Assembly: GCA_023229165.1 (NCBI GenBank)
Contig: JALNZQ010000168.1
Span: 1-6,124, forward strand
DNA: 6,124 nucleotides
Direction: 5' to 3'
From: Methanothrix sp.
Lineage (GTDB): Archaea; Halobacteriota; Methanosarcinia; Methanotrichales; Methanotrichaceae
The first letter of the stretch is position 1. Each line of letters starts with the position of its first letter. Shown here in pieces: positions 1 to 5,057 of the stretch. The position numbers and the translations under genes were made by a program. The notes beneath the pieces are model-generated. The model was not told where the DNA came from, did not search any database, and worked only from the letters and a program-made list of their open reading frames with translations.

Positions 1-1145
1 TATTTTTAAATTTTTTTGATAAAGGTGATCCAACAAAGAATGGTATACCTTATAGATTTCCCGTAGTAACAATTAATTTTTCTAAAAAAACTGTAAAAGA
101 TCAAGAAGTTATTCTAGATAAAAAGTTTTTAAGAAAAATTTGTAAAAAAGATATTTATAGATATAATATATTTGTTTCAACTGGAACTAAAATTGCAAGC
201 TGTTGTAGGCTTATTAATGATACAGAAATGTTAGATTTTGCTTCACAAGCTAATTCTTTTGGTGGTGGAGGATCTATATCTCTTGGTAGTCATAGAGTGT
301 GTACTATTAATTTTATGAGGATAGCATTAGAAGCTAATACAAAAGAAGAGTTTTATAATATTTTGAATGAAAGAATTGAGTCTGCAGCAAAAATATTAAA
401 AGCTCATAAAGAATTAATTAACACTTTAACAGATCAAGATTTACAAATGTTTGTTAAAAATGGGTGGATAAATAGAAAAAGATTATTTTCTACTTTTGGA
501 ATTTTAGGTATTTATGAAGCTGTAAAATTATATAATTCTAAAATAGAAAAAAATGATAATTGTCAATCAGAAATTCTTGTTTATCTTAATTCTAAAGTTT
601 TAGAATTATCTAATAAATATGGTATAATTGGTAATATAGAACAAATTCCTGCAGAATCTTTTGCTATTAGATTAGCTAATGCAGATAAGATTATTTATGG
701 TGAAGAAAAAGTTCCTTATAAAATGTATGCAAATCAGTTTATACCATTATGGGAAGATGCAAGTATTTGGGAAAGAATGGATGAAGATGGTAAATATAAT
801 AAACTAATTACAGGTGGTGGTATTGTTCATATTCAGATAGGTGAAAAAGTAACTTATAATCAGATTGAAACTATTATTAAATATTCTGTTAATAGTGGTT
901 GTGAACATTTTGCATTAAATTCTATATGGAGTGAATGTGAAAATGGACATGTTAATATGGGTGATTATAATGTTTGTCCAAATTGTAATGCTAATATAAA
1001 AGAAAAATATACTAGAGTTGTAGGATTTTTTACACCTGTATCTTCATGGCCTAAAGAGAGAAAGGAATGGGAATTCCCAATTAGAAAATTTTGTAAAATT
1101 ATAGAAGAAAATAAAAAAGGGATTTTAGATGATACAAATAATTAG
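1..1145 (+). CDS. nrdD: Anaerobic (class III) ribonucleoside-triphosphate reductase, C-terminal part
   Basis: NrdD reduces ribonucleotides to deoxyribonucleotides without oxygen, using a glycyl radical installed by the activase NrdG. The gene enters from the left edge: the frame is open from base 3 and gives 380 residues, against roughly 600-700 for whole NrdD proteins. An ATG at 228 is internal, because family sequence lies upstream of it (GIPYRFPVVTINFSK, then ASCCRL). Visible family marks are the Cys-Cys pair at 201-206, a candidate for the finger-loop thiyl cysteine; FGGGGSISLGS followed by TINF; a PAESFAIRLANADK segment; a C-terminal zinc site with a C-x3-H pair followed by CPNC; and the glycyl radical motif RVVGF, with the radical Gly codon at 1023-1025, followed by TPVSSW and EFPIRKF. 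The gene ends in TAG immediately followed by TGA. No nrdG lies in the window, so the activase must be upstream, elsewhere or from the host. The family call is secure; phage origin is inferred from context. Confidence 0.95.
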   Translation, partial: FLNFFDKGDPTKNGIPYRFPVVTINFSKKTVKDQEVILDKKFLRKICKKDIYRYNIFVSTGTKIASCCRLINDTEMLDFASQANSFGGGGSISLGSHRVCTINFMRIALEANTKEEFYNILNERIESAAKILKAHKELINTLTDQDLQMFVKNGWINRKRLFSTFGILGIYEAVKLYNSKIEKNDNCQSEILVYLNSKVLELSNKYGIIGNIEQIPAESFAIRLANADKIIYGEEKVPYKMYANQFIPLWEDASIWERMDEDGKYNKLITGGGIVHIQIGEKVTYNQIETIIKYSVNSGCEHFALNSIWSECENGHVNMGDYNVCPNCNANIKEKYTRVVGFFTPVSSWPKERKEWEFPIRKFCKIIEENKKGILDDTNN

Positions 1146-1359
1146 TGATCATAATATACCTATTAAAGTTAAAAAACGAATTAAAAAAATAGAAGATGAA
1201 GATATTAAAGTTGATTTTATACTTTATGCTTATCAAAGTGAGCCTACTATATCTATATTAGATATACCATTATCAAATTCTAAAATAAAAGAATTTGAAG
1301 AAGAATTAAAATCTGCATTTTTAGATATTTTTAATAAATATAAAAAAGAATTAAAATAA
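1129..1359 (+). CDS. Hypothetical 76-aa protein overlapping the end of nrdD
   Basis: I do not recognise this protein. It starts inside the last codons of nrdD (17-bp overlap, different frame), with an AAAAAGGG Shine-Dalgarno about 8 bases before the ATG, so it is probably translationally coupled to nrdD. It is rich in Lys, Ile, Glu and Asp. Residues 1-35 alternate charged and hydrophobic residues (a KVKKRIKKIEDEDIKVDFIL stretch), and residues 48-75 look like one charged amphipathic helix. There are no cysteines, no membrane segment and no CxxxCxxC motif, so it is not a short NrdG. Its position suggests co-expression with the reductase; a functional link is only a guess. The tight coupling and good ribosome site make it a likely real gene. 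Confidence 0.75.
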   Translation: MIQIISDHNIPIKVKKRIKKIEDEDIKVDFILYAYQSEPTISILDIPLSNSKIKEFEEELKSAFLDIFNKYKKELK

Positions 1360-1378
1360 TTATTGATTATTATTAAAA

Positions 1379-1416
1379 CATATATTATATTCCTATAAAA
1401 GGAGTCATAATATATG
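1379..1416 (+). promoter_or_regulatory. Hairpin that buries a ribosome binding site and start codon
   Basis: Bases 1379-1388 (CATATATTAT) are perfectly complementary to 1407-1416 (ATAATATATG), whose last three bases are the ATG of the next small ORF. After one bulged C (1406) the pairing continues for five more pairs: 1389-1393 with 1401-1405, including one G-U. This places the GGAG Shine-Dalgarno (1401-1404) in the stem too. The loop is the 7 bases 1394-1400. A 15-pair stem holding both ribosome signals would be expected to limit initiation. T4 uses this arrangement for some late genes on long early transcripts. The loop holds TATAAAA, close to the T4 late-promoter core, but that match is weak in such AT-rich DNA. 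Confidence 0.55.
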
Positions 1417-1482
1417 TTTTTTAATAGAAATTTTTATTGGATATCTAATTTTAATCCTAATAATGCTAAAAAAATAGAATAA
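1414..1482 (+). CDS. 22-aa ORF, probable N-terminal piece of the following gene
   Basis: A short frame opens at an ATG with a strong AAAAGGAG Shine-Dalgarno 9 bases upstream and ends at TAA 1480-1482. The peptide is aromatic and Asn-rich (starts MFFNRNFYWIS, ends NNAKKIE). Seven A's at 1468-1474 lie just before the stop. Shifting -1 there, or adding one A, skips the stop and joins the frame of the next ORF without interruption (AKK-NRIKD-MSDTH), giving one 94-aa protein. The next ORF has no ribosome site of its own, which supports the joined reading. Alternatives are a true leader peptide, or a gene broken by a real or sequencing-derived base loss. The start and ribosome site sit inside the 1379-1416 hairpin. 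Confidence 0.5.
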   Translation: MFFNRNFYWISNFNPNNAKKIE

Positions 1483-1487
1483 AAGAT

Positions 1488-1697
1488 ATGTCAGATACTC
1501 ATATAGCTAATTTATTAAAATATGTTAAAGATAGAGATGAGTGGTATGGTGAAGAAATTGTAAGAGTAATAAAAGAAGAGACAGTAATAAGAGGTTTTAC
1601 TGAAACTTTTATAAATGGTGCTCCATATCCATATAGTGAATATAAAAATTGTAATAATATAGAAAAAATATTAAACGCAATAACAGGAGTACAGTAG
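1488..1697 (+). CDS. Hypothetical 69-aa protein (probable C-terminal part of a 94-aa gene)
   Basis: This is the longest ATG-started reading of the frame. The sequence before the ATG (AATAGAATAAAAGAT) has no Shine-Dalgarno, unlike almost every other gene here, and the frame stays open upstream to the A7 tract at 1468-1474. The true start is therefore probably the ATG at 1414, reached through a -1 shift. The MSDTHIANLLKYV segment resembles, from memory, the helical MxxxHIxNxxxxL segment of many small unnamed phage proteins, where it is usually preceded by a Trp-containing stretch and a short IKDM-like link, much as in the joined reading. A Glu-rich helix follows (EEIVRVIKEE), then NGAPYPYSEY. 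No catalytic motif or membrane segment is visible. It ends one base before the RNA ligase start, with the ligase's AGGAG site inside its last codons, so the two are co-transcribed and probably coupled. Function unknown. Confidence 0.7.
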   Translation: MSDTHIANLLKYVKDRDEWYGEEIVRVIKEETVIRGFTETFINGAPYPYSEYKNCNNIEKILNAITGVQ

Positions 1698-1698
1698 T

Positions 1699-2769
1699 AT
1701 GTCGTTAAGAAAATTAGTAACTATTAGAAAAATTGTAGAAATTACGCCGATTGAAGGTGCTGACCTAATTGAATTAGTAAGAGTAGATGGATGGCGTAGT
1801 GTAGTTAAAAAGAATCAGTTTAAAGTTGGTGATTATGCTGTATATTTTGAAATTGATTCTTTTCTTCCTATTGAACCAAGATATGAGTTTTTAAGACAAA
1901 AATATTCTAAGAAAATGATTGTAGAAGGTAAGGGTGAAGTAGAAGGCATTAGACTTCGTACTGTTACTTTTAAAGGTAAAATTAGTCAGGGTCTTATCTT
2001 ACCTTTAAGTGATTTCCCAGAATTTGATTTATCGACTGATATTGGTATTGATCTTTCTGAGAAAATTGGTGTTTTAAAATATGAACAACCTATTCCTGCT
2101 TGTATTGCTGGTAAAATTCGTAGAGCAATCCCTTCTTGTATTAAGAAAACTGATCAACTTAGAATTCAAAATGCTTTAGATTTTTTTGAAATTTTTAAAG
2201 ATGTTGAATTTGAAGAAACTGAAAAGGAAGATGGTACATCCACTAGCTATTATTTATATAATAATGAATTTTGTGTAGCTGGTCATAATTGGGAATTAAG
2301 AAAAACAGATAAAAATGTTATGTGGAGACTTACTGAAAAATATGGATTTGAAGAAGCCCTTCGTTATATTGGTAAAGAAGTAGCTCTTCAAGGTGAAACT
2401 GTAGGAGAAGGTATTCAAAAGAATCCAATGCTTATTAAAAATAATGCTTTTCATATTTTTGATATTTTTGATATTAAAGAGGGGAGATATATGATTCCTG
2501 AAGAGCGTTATGAATATCTTGATAAGGTTAATAGTTTTTTAGATTCTGACAAGAGAATTCTTCATGTTCCTATTATTAACAAAAACATTAAGATTTTTCA
2601 AGTTTGTAGAAATGTTGATGAAATTCTTAATAGAGCGTGTGGTGATACAATTTATACAAAAGGAAGAAAAAGAGAAGGTTTAGTATTTAAATGTACTAAG
2701 TTAATTAATGGTATAAATGTTACTTTTAAAGCAGTAGATGATAGACAACTTGCAAAAGAAAAAGATTAA
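1699..2769 (+). CDS. RNA ligase, DRB0094 (Rnl5-like) family
   Basis: An ATP-dependent nucleotidyltransferase that seals RNA ends or nicks with 3'-OH and 5'-phosphate. The 356-aa length matches the Deinococcus DRB0094 family (about 340 aa), with an N-terminal OB-like module and a C-terminal ligase core. Residues 1-110 form the beta-rich N-terminal module (GWRSVVKKNQFKVGDYAVYF, then FKGKISQGLILPL). The ligase core follows: motif I KEDG at 176-179 with K176 as the expected AMP-binding lysine; NWELR at 198-201; motif III around LQGETVGEGIQ (230-240); motif IIIa FHIFDIFDI (251-259); motif IV EGLVFK (326-331); and motif V FKAVD (343-347). All the key residues I can check are present, so it should be active. 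AGGAG at 1685-1689 lies 9 bases before the ATG. The gene looks less AT-rich than its small neighbours (not computed) and ends at a strong terminator. Repair of host-cleaved tRNA or other RNA is the inferred role, as for T4 ligases. Confidence 0.92.
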   Translation: MSLRKLVTIRKIVEITPIEGADLIELVRVDGWRSVVKKNQFKVGDYAVYFEIDSFLPIEPRYEFLRQKYSKKMIVEGKGEVEGIRLRTVTFKGKISQGLILPLSDFPEFDLSTDIGIDLSEKIGVLKYEQPIPACIAGKIRRAIPSCIKKTDQLRIQNALDFFEIFKDVEFEETEKEDGTSTSYYLYNNEFCVAGHNWELRKTDKNVMWRLTEKYGFEEALRYIGKEVALQGETVGEGIQKNPMLIKNNAFHIFDIFDIKEGRYMIPEERYEYLDKVNSFLDSDKRILHVPIINKNIKIFQVCRNVDEILNRACGDTIYTKGRKREGLVFKCTKLINGINVTFKAVDDRQLAKEKD

Positions 2770-2800
2770 AAAATAATTTATTACTATATAAATATATTTT

Positions 2801-2843
2801 ATGGATTATAATTAATAAAAAATTATAATCCATTTTTTGTTTT
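2801..2843 (+). terminator. Rho-independent terminator after the RNA ligase gene
   Basis: A perfect 13-bp stem (2801-2813 with 2821-2833, ATGGATTATAATT against its complement) encloses a 7-base loop and is followed by a T-rich tail, TTTTTGTTTT (2834-2843). It lies 31 bp after the ligase stop and closes the nrdD-to-ligase transcription unit. Confidence 0.88.
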
Positions 2844-2909
2844 AAAAATCAGATATATAATATAAAAAAAGTAAATTAAATAATATTATATAGCCTACCA
2901 CATAATTGC

Positions 2910-2917
2910 AAGGAGGT
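2910..2917 (+). promoter_or_regulatory. Perfect Shine-Dalgarno (AAGGAGGT) of the 96-aa gene
   Basis: AAGGAGGT is an eight-base complement to the usual 16S rRNA 3' end and sits at good spacing before the ATG at 2923. It is the best ribosome site in the window and points to high translation. The gene stands between two terminators, so its promoter must lie in 2844-2909. TATAAT occurs at 2856-2861 but has no recognisable -35 at normal spacing, so I do not call that promoter. Confidence 0.8.
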
Positions 2918-2922
2918 TTAAA

Positions 2923-3213
2923 ATGTCTGATGAAATTTCTAAATACGAGCAAGAAATGAATGATTATTTTGAACAAATTAAACAATTATGTTTAAAAGGT
3001 TTTGTGGATTTTGTTTTTATAGGTATCGATGTAACAGGTGATTCAGCACAAATATTTCATGTTGGTGATATAAATAAAAATTCTATTTCTAATAGAGATA
3101 GAATAGTAAGGATGATAGGTGAGTTAGAAGATATGAAATTTAATTTTCAAATTGGAGGTTATTCTTTAGAAGAAAATAATGAAGATAACGATGAAGATTC
3201 TAATGAATTTTAG
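2923..3213 (+). CDS. Hypothetical 96-aa protein with acidic tail
   Basis: I do not recognise this protein. Residues 1-25 form a charged helix, residues 28-50 are beta-like and hydrophobic (FVDFVFIGIDVTGD, then AQIFHVGDI), and residues 57-72 form another helix. The last 14 residues are almost all Glu, Asp and Asn. An acidic tail of this kind is seen in some DNA mimics, nucleic-acid-binding-protein partners and single-strand-binding proteins, but there is no other support for any of these. The gene is monocistronic, bounded by terminators at 2801-2843 and 3246-3281, and carries the window's strongest Shine-Dalgarno, so it is probably made in quantity. It ends in TAG with an in-frame TAA two codons later. 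Confidence 0.85.
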   Translation: MSDEISKYEQEMNDYFEQIKQLCLKGFVDFVFIGIDVTGDSAQIFHVGDINKNSISNRDRIVRMIGELEDMKFNFQIGGYSLEENNEDNDEDSNEF

Positions 3214-3245
3214 AATAATTAATATATTTTTTTGTCCATCTCTTT

Positions 3246-3281
3246 AAAAGGAAGATATAAAATATTATATCTTCCTTTTTT
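3246..3281 (+). terminator. Rho-independent terminator after the 96-aa gene
   Basis: A perfect 15-bp stem (3246-3260 with 3265-3279; core AAGGAAGATATAA against its complement) closes on a 4-base loop (AATA) and ends in a run of six T's (3276-3281). The lower part of the stem is A/T, so stem and tail overlap in the usual way. The next promoter starts two bases after it. Confidence 0.9.
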
Positions 3282-3282
3282 A

Positions 3283-3311
3283 TTGACATTAATATTTATT
3301 TTTATTATATT
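3283..3311 (+). promoter_or_regulatory. Sigma-70/A-type promoter for the small-protein operon
   Basis: A perfect -35 TTGACA (3283-3288), a 17-bp spacer and a -10 TATATT (3306-3311; five of six to consensus) lie directly behind the terminator, so this is an independent transcription start. The expected start is near 3318, giving a leader of about 45 bases before the ATG at 3363. A 9-bp inverted repeat, ACATTAATA (3286-3294) and TATTAATGT (3334-3342), flanks the -10. It could be an operator, though chance is likely in such AT-rich sequence. Confidence 0.75.
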
Positions 3312-3362
3312 AATTAAAAATAACAATAAATTCTATTAATGTAATAAAGGAAATAATATAAA

Positions 3363-3650
3363 ATGGATCTTGATTATGCTCTAAAATTTCTTATTGAACG
3401 TATATGGAATAATGGTGAATCAAAAATAATAGGACAATATTCTTTGCTACCTAGTTATTTTACAGAAAATTCTTCAGAATATAGTATTATATCTGATTTT
3501 TTAGAAGAAAATTATAGTTATACTCATTATGATATTCATTGGTATGAAAGAGGTAAGAGTGTTAAAATAAGATTTTATATTACTGAAGCATTTGGTGCAG
3601 TTATTATTAAAGAAGAAAATTTTAAAAAGGAATATATTGTTAATCTATAA
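3363..3650 (+). CDS. Hypothetical 95-aa protein
   Basis: I do not recognise this protein. It is the first gene after the TTGACA/TATATT promoter. The ribosome site is AAAGGAAA (3346-3353), somewhat distant from the ATG. Residues 1-17 are helical (DYALKFLIERIW) and residues 22-50 are mixed. The C-terminal half is aromatic and looks like a beta-sheet (YSYTHYDIHWYERGKSVKIR, then FYITEAFGAVII). There are no cysteines, membrane segments or catalytic motifs. The next gene starts 15 bp downstream with its own AGGAG, so they form an operon. It looks like a small soluble accessory phage protein. Confidence 0.82.
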   Translation: MDLDYALKFLIERIWNNGESKIIGQYSLLPSYFTENSSEYSIISDFLEENYSYTHYDIHWYERGKSVKIRFYITEAFGAVIIKEENFKKEYIVNL

Positions 3651-3665
3651 AAGATAGGAGTTATA

Positions 3666-3944
3666 ATGGATAAAGAACAAAAAACTTGTGAATTAATAGA
3701 AGATACCTTAGATATTCTTAATTCTTATGATAATTTAAAGAAAAGAATAAGTAAAATATTAAAATCTAACTTTTTAAATAGAGAAGTTGAATGTAGATTA
3801 GATAAAATGAAGTATATAATAAAAGAAAATGGTATTTATTCTATAGTAGATAATAAAATAGATGAATATGTATTTTTGAGGTTTGACTTTTTATTAGACT
3901 TATTTTTCGTATTGTTTAAAATTGATTTTAATGTTAAATTTTAA
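3666..3944 (+). CDS. Hypothetical 92-aa protein with hydrophobic C-terminus
   Basis: I do not recognise this protein. A TAGGAG site lies 5 bases before the ATG, and the gene begins 15 bp after its upstream neighbour's stop. Residues 1-55 look like two charged helices (CELIEDTLDILNSYDNLKKRISKIL and a Lys/Glu-rich segment with C43). Residues 68-86 are strongly hydrophobic but interrupted by Arg and Asp (VFLRFDFLLDLFFVLFKI), so they could be an amphipathic or poorly inserted membrane helix rather than a clean transmembrane segment. It is the bridge between the soluble first gene and the tiny membrane proteins that follow, with no terminator between them. Confidence 0.8.
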   Translation: MDKEQKTCELIEDTLDILNSYDNLKKRISKILKSNFLNREVECRLDKMKYIIKENGIYSIVDNKIDEYVFLRFDFLLDLFFVLFKIDFNVKF

Positions 3945-3973
3945 TATATTATTAAAGAATATGGTGGTATTAT

Positions 3974-4108
3974 ATGATAGATATATTGTTTGGATTGTTC
4001 TTTTCAGGTATATTTGTAATAGGTAGTATATTAATTAAAATTTGTTGGATATTTACTAAATTTTGTTTTAAATTAATATTTTTACCATTACGTATAGTAT
4101 TTCACTGA
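3974..4108 (+). CDS. Small membrane protein, 44 aa
   Basis: The frame runs ATG to TGA. A GGTGG site 7-8 bases before the start is an imperfect Shine-Dalgarno. Almost all of the protein is hydrophobic: residues 4-21 form a clean membrane helix (ILFGLFFSGIFVIGSILI). The rest has Lys or Arg every five to seven residues among aromatic and aliphatic ones (KICWIFTKFCFKLIF), like a helix lying on the membrane surface. It resembles the 73-aa protein at 5058 in this pattern, without clear sequence identity. It follows the 92-aa gene by 29 bp and is probably in the same operon. Possible roles are holin-like, exclusion or host-membrane modulation, none shown. It is the one gene here ending in TGA, which argues that TGA is not recoded. 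Confidence 0.6.
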   Translation: MIDILFGLFFSGIFVIGSILIKICWIFTKFCFKLIFLPLRIVFH

Positions 4109-4141
4109 TAGTAGATATTTTAATGTTTTATATCCTATCAG
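4105..4141 (+). other. Hairpin at the end of the 44-aa gene
   Basis: CTGATAG (4105-4111) pairs with CTATCAG (4135-4141). After a two-base bulge (4112-4113), GATAT (4114-4118) pairs with ATATC (4130-4134), leaving an 11-base loop. The stem includes the TGA stop. No T-run follows, so it is not an intrinsic terminator; it could be an RNA processing or stability element. The remaining sequence to 4210 is plain AT-rich with nothing else recognisable. Confidence 0.45.
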
Positions 4142-4222
4142 CAATACATATTAATAAGATTATAAATTCTTTTATAAATTTAATAATATATTATATTAAG
4201 CAATCTTTAATAAGGAGTACTT

Positions 4223-4393
4223 ATGACACAAGAATTTATATTAAATATGTTTATGAGACAAGTAGAGGTTTTATTTAATTTAATATTATATAATACTATA
4301 ACTATAATACCATATGTTTTTTTAGCAATTATAATTATAGTATTTGTTTATCTTTTAATAAATAGTATATCTAAGAAAAAAACAAGACTGTAA
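4223..4393 (+). CDS. Small single-pass membrane protein, 56 aa
   Basis: The gene has an AAGGAG site 5 bases before the ATG. Residues 1-27 are mixed (TQEFILNMFMRQVEVLF), residues 28-46 form a clean transmembrane helix (IIPYVFLAIIIIVFVYLLI), and the C-terminus is short and basic (SISKKKTRL). By the positive-inside rule the tail is cytoplasmic. A 16-base stretch inside it (4318-4333, encoding FLAII) recurs exactly and in frame in the next small gene, and both are followed just after the stop by TATACTTACT, so the two look like tandem duplicates. Function unknown; single-pass phage proteins of this size include exclusion and lysis-control proteins, but there is no motif to choose. Confidence 0.7.
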   Translation: MTQEFILNMFMRQVEVLFNLILYNTITIIPYVFLAIIIIVFVYLLINSISKKKTRL

Positions 4394-4442
4394 TATACTT
4401 ACTATACTTATTTACTTAATAAATTATCTGACAGGTTATTTT

Positions 4443-4565
4443 ATGAGATTAGATACTTTTTTAGCAATTATATTTTCTGCTATGTTATTTCTTTTATTTA
4501 TTTCTATTATAAAAGATATAATACAAGAATATATATTAGATAGAATAAGTAAGAGACAGAAATAA
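4443..4565 (+). CDS. Small single-pass membrane protein, 40 aa (paralog of the 56-aa gene)
   Basis: The ATG is preceded by a weak ACAGG site. Residues 6-24 are a transmembrane helix beginning FLAII, followed by a charged helix (KDIIQEYILDRISKRQK) that is probably cytoplasmic. It shares with the gene at 4223 an exact 16-base in-frame repeat (4457-4472), an ISK-plus-basic C-terminus and the TATACTTACT sequence straight after the stop. It lacks the N-terminal 27 residues of that protein. It is last in the probable operon starting at 3363; no clear terminator follows, only the ACTT repeat. Confidence 0.6.
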   Translation: MRLDTFLAIIFSAMLFLLFISIIKDIIQEYILDRISKRQK

Positions 4566-4569
4566 AATA

Positions 4570-4601
<32 letters not shown>

Positions 4602-4613
4602 AATAATATATAT

Positions 4614-4696
4614 AACATTAATACTGAAATTCGAAGGAATGTTTCGTAAGAACATTAATATTTATAAGACTATTAAAATTCGAATGAATTATGTTT
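4614..4696 (+). repeat. Two copies of an AACATTAATA ... AAATTCGAAKGAAT ... TGTTT module
   Basis: Copy 1 (4614-4644) has AACATTAATA (4614-4623), AAATTCGAAGGAAT (4627-4640) and then GTTT. Copy 2 (4651-4696) has AACATTAATA (4651-4660), AAATTCGAATGAAT (4676-4689) and then TATGTTT, with about 12 extra bases in the middle. In both, the ends AACAT and ATGTT can pair, and ATTC and GAAT can pair inside, so each copy could fold as a stem with an inner hairpin. A decayed third piece (AAAATTCAAAT, 4710-4720) follows. Confidence 0.55.
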
Positions 4697-4808
4697 AGAG
4701 CTTATAACTAAAATTCAAATATTAAATAAAGCTTTTAAATTATATTAATAAAACCAATAAACTTATTAATATTAAAATATATGACAATATTAAAATAAAA
4801 AATGCCCG

Positions 4809-4902
4809 ATTGTTTTCCTTAATGACATGTTTTTACTTACTCTTATTATTTGTTAATATTATTGTTTTCCCTTATGGACTGTGTTTAAAAAAGAAAAACA
4901 AT
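4809..4902 (+). repeat. ATTGTTTTCC direct repeat with an inverted arm
   Basis: ATTGTTTTCC occurs at 4809-4818 and 4861-4870, and the bases after each remain similar (TTAATGACATGTTTTTA against CTTATGGACTGTGTTTA). GAAAAACAAT at 4893-4902 is an inverted copy of the second with one mismatch, so 4861-4902 could form a hairpin with eight contiguous pairs and a large loop. No T-run follows. Role unknown. Confidence 0.45.
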
Positions 4903-4950
4903 AAATAGAAAAAATATAAAGATAATACGATATATTATAATTTAATAATA

Positions 4951-4992
4951 AATTATAACAATGATGTTATAATTATGAATTTTTGTTATAAT
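4951..4992 (+). promoter_or_regulatory. TGTTATAAT palindrome cluster, candidate extended -10 promoter
   Basis: TGTTATAAT, an exact match to the extended -10 TGnTATAAT, occurs at 4965-4973 and 4984-4992 on the + strand and at 4952-4960 on the - strand. The first two form a perfect 10-bp hairpin (4951-4960 with 4965-4974, loop ATGA). The + strand copies lie about 70-90 bases before the 73-aa gene, which has no other promoter. No good -35 is present, as allowed for extended -10 promoters. TTGTTA (4983-4988) with TAAAAT (5006-5011) at 17 bp is an alternative. The paired motif might equally be an operator. Confidence 0.4.
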
Positions 4993-5057
4993 AAATGATT
5001 GCAGATAAAATATGAATGTTTAGCAAAAAACATATATGATAGAAGAGTGAGTAATAT

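Noticed and set aside
228..1145. ATG at 228 as the start of the reductase gene
   Set aside because: The frame is open to the left edge and the upstream residues (GIPYRFP, ASCCRL) are family sequence, so the gene is cut by the window.
1143..1148. Possible TAG recoding (as in some large gut phages), suggested by TAG directly followed by TGA
   Set aside because: TAG also ends the 69-aa gene one base before the ligase ATG, where read-through would run into the ligase, and no gene contains an internal TAG; TGA also serves as a stop at 4106-4108.
2787..2794. TATAAATA, an exact match to the T4 late promoter core
   Set aside because: It lies just before the 2801-2843 terminator, with no gene between, and such strings arise readily in this AT-rich sequence.
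3227..3233. Run of seven T's just after the 96-aa gene as a terminator
   Set aside because: No stem precedes it; the strong hairpin at 3246-3281 is the better candidate.
4679..4685. TTCGAAT, like a tRNA T-loop
   Set aside because: The flanking five-base arms (TAAAA and GAATT) do not pair and no acceptor or anticodon arms can be drawn.
4742..4797. AT-only hairpin and AATATTAAAATA repeat as specific elements
   Set aside because: Short all-A/T palindromes and repeats are expected by chance at this composition; noted only in the intergenic description.
4822..4908. 28-codon ORF with a hydrophobic core and Lys-rich end (starts MTCFYLLLL)
   Set aside because: It looks like the other micro-membrane proteins but has no ribosome site, and overlaps the ATTGTTTTCC repeats; too weak to call as a gene.
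4935..4984. Rho-independent terminator formed by the AATTATAACA hairpin and TTTTT at 4980-4984
   Set aside because: The stem is almost all A/T and the T-run starts five bases after it, so it is a poor terminator; the promoter/operator reading fits the motif better.
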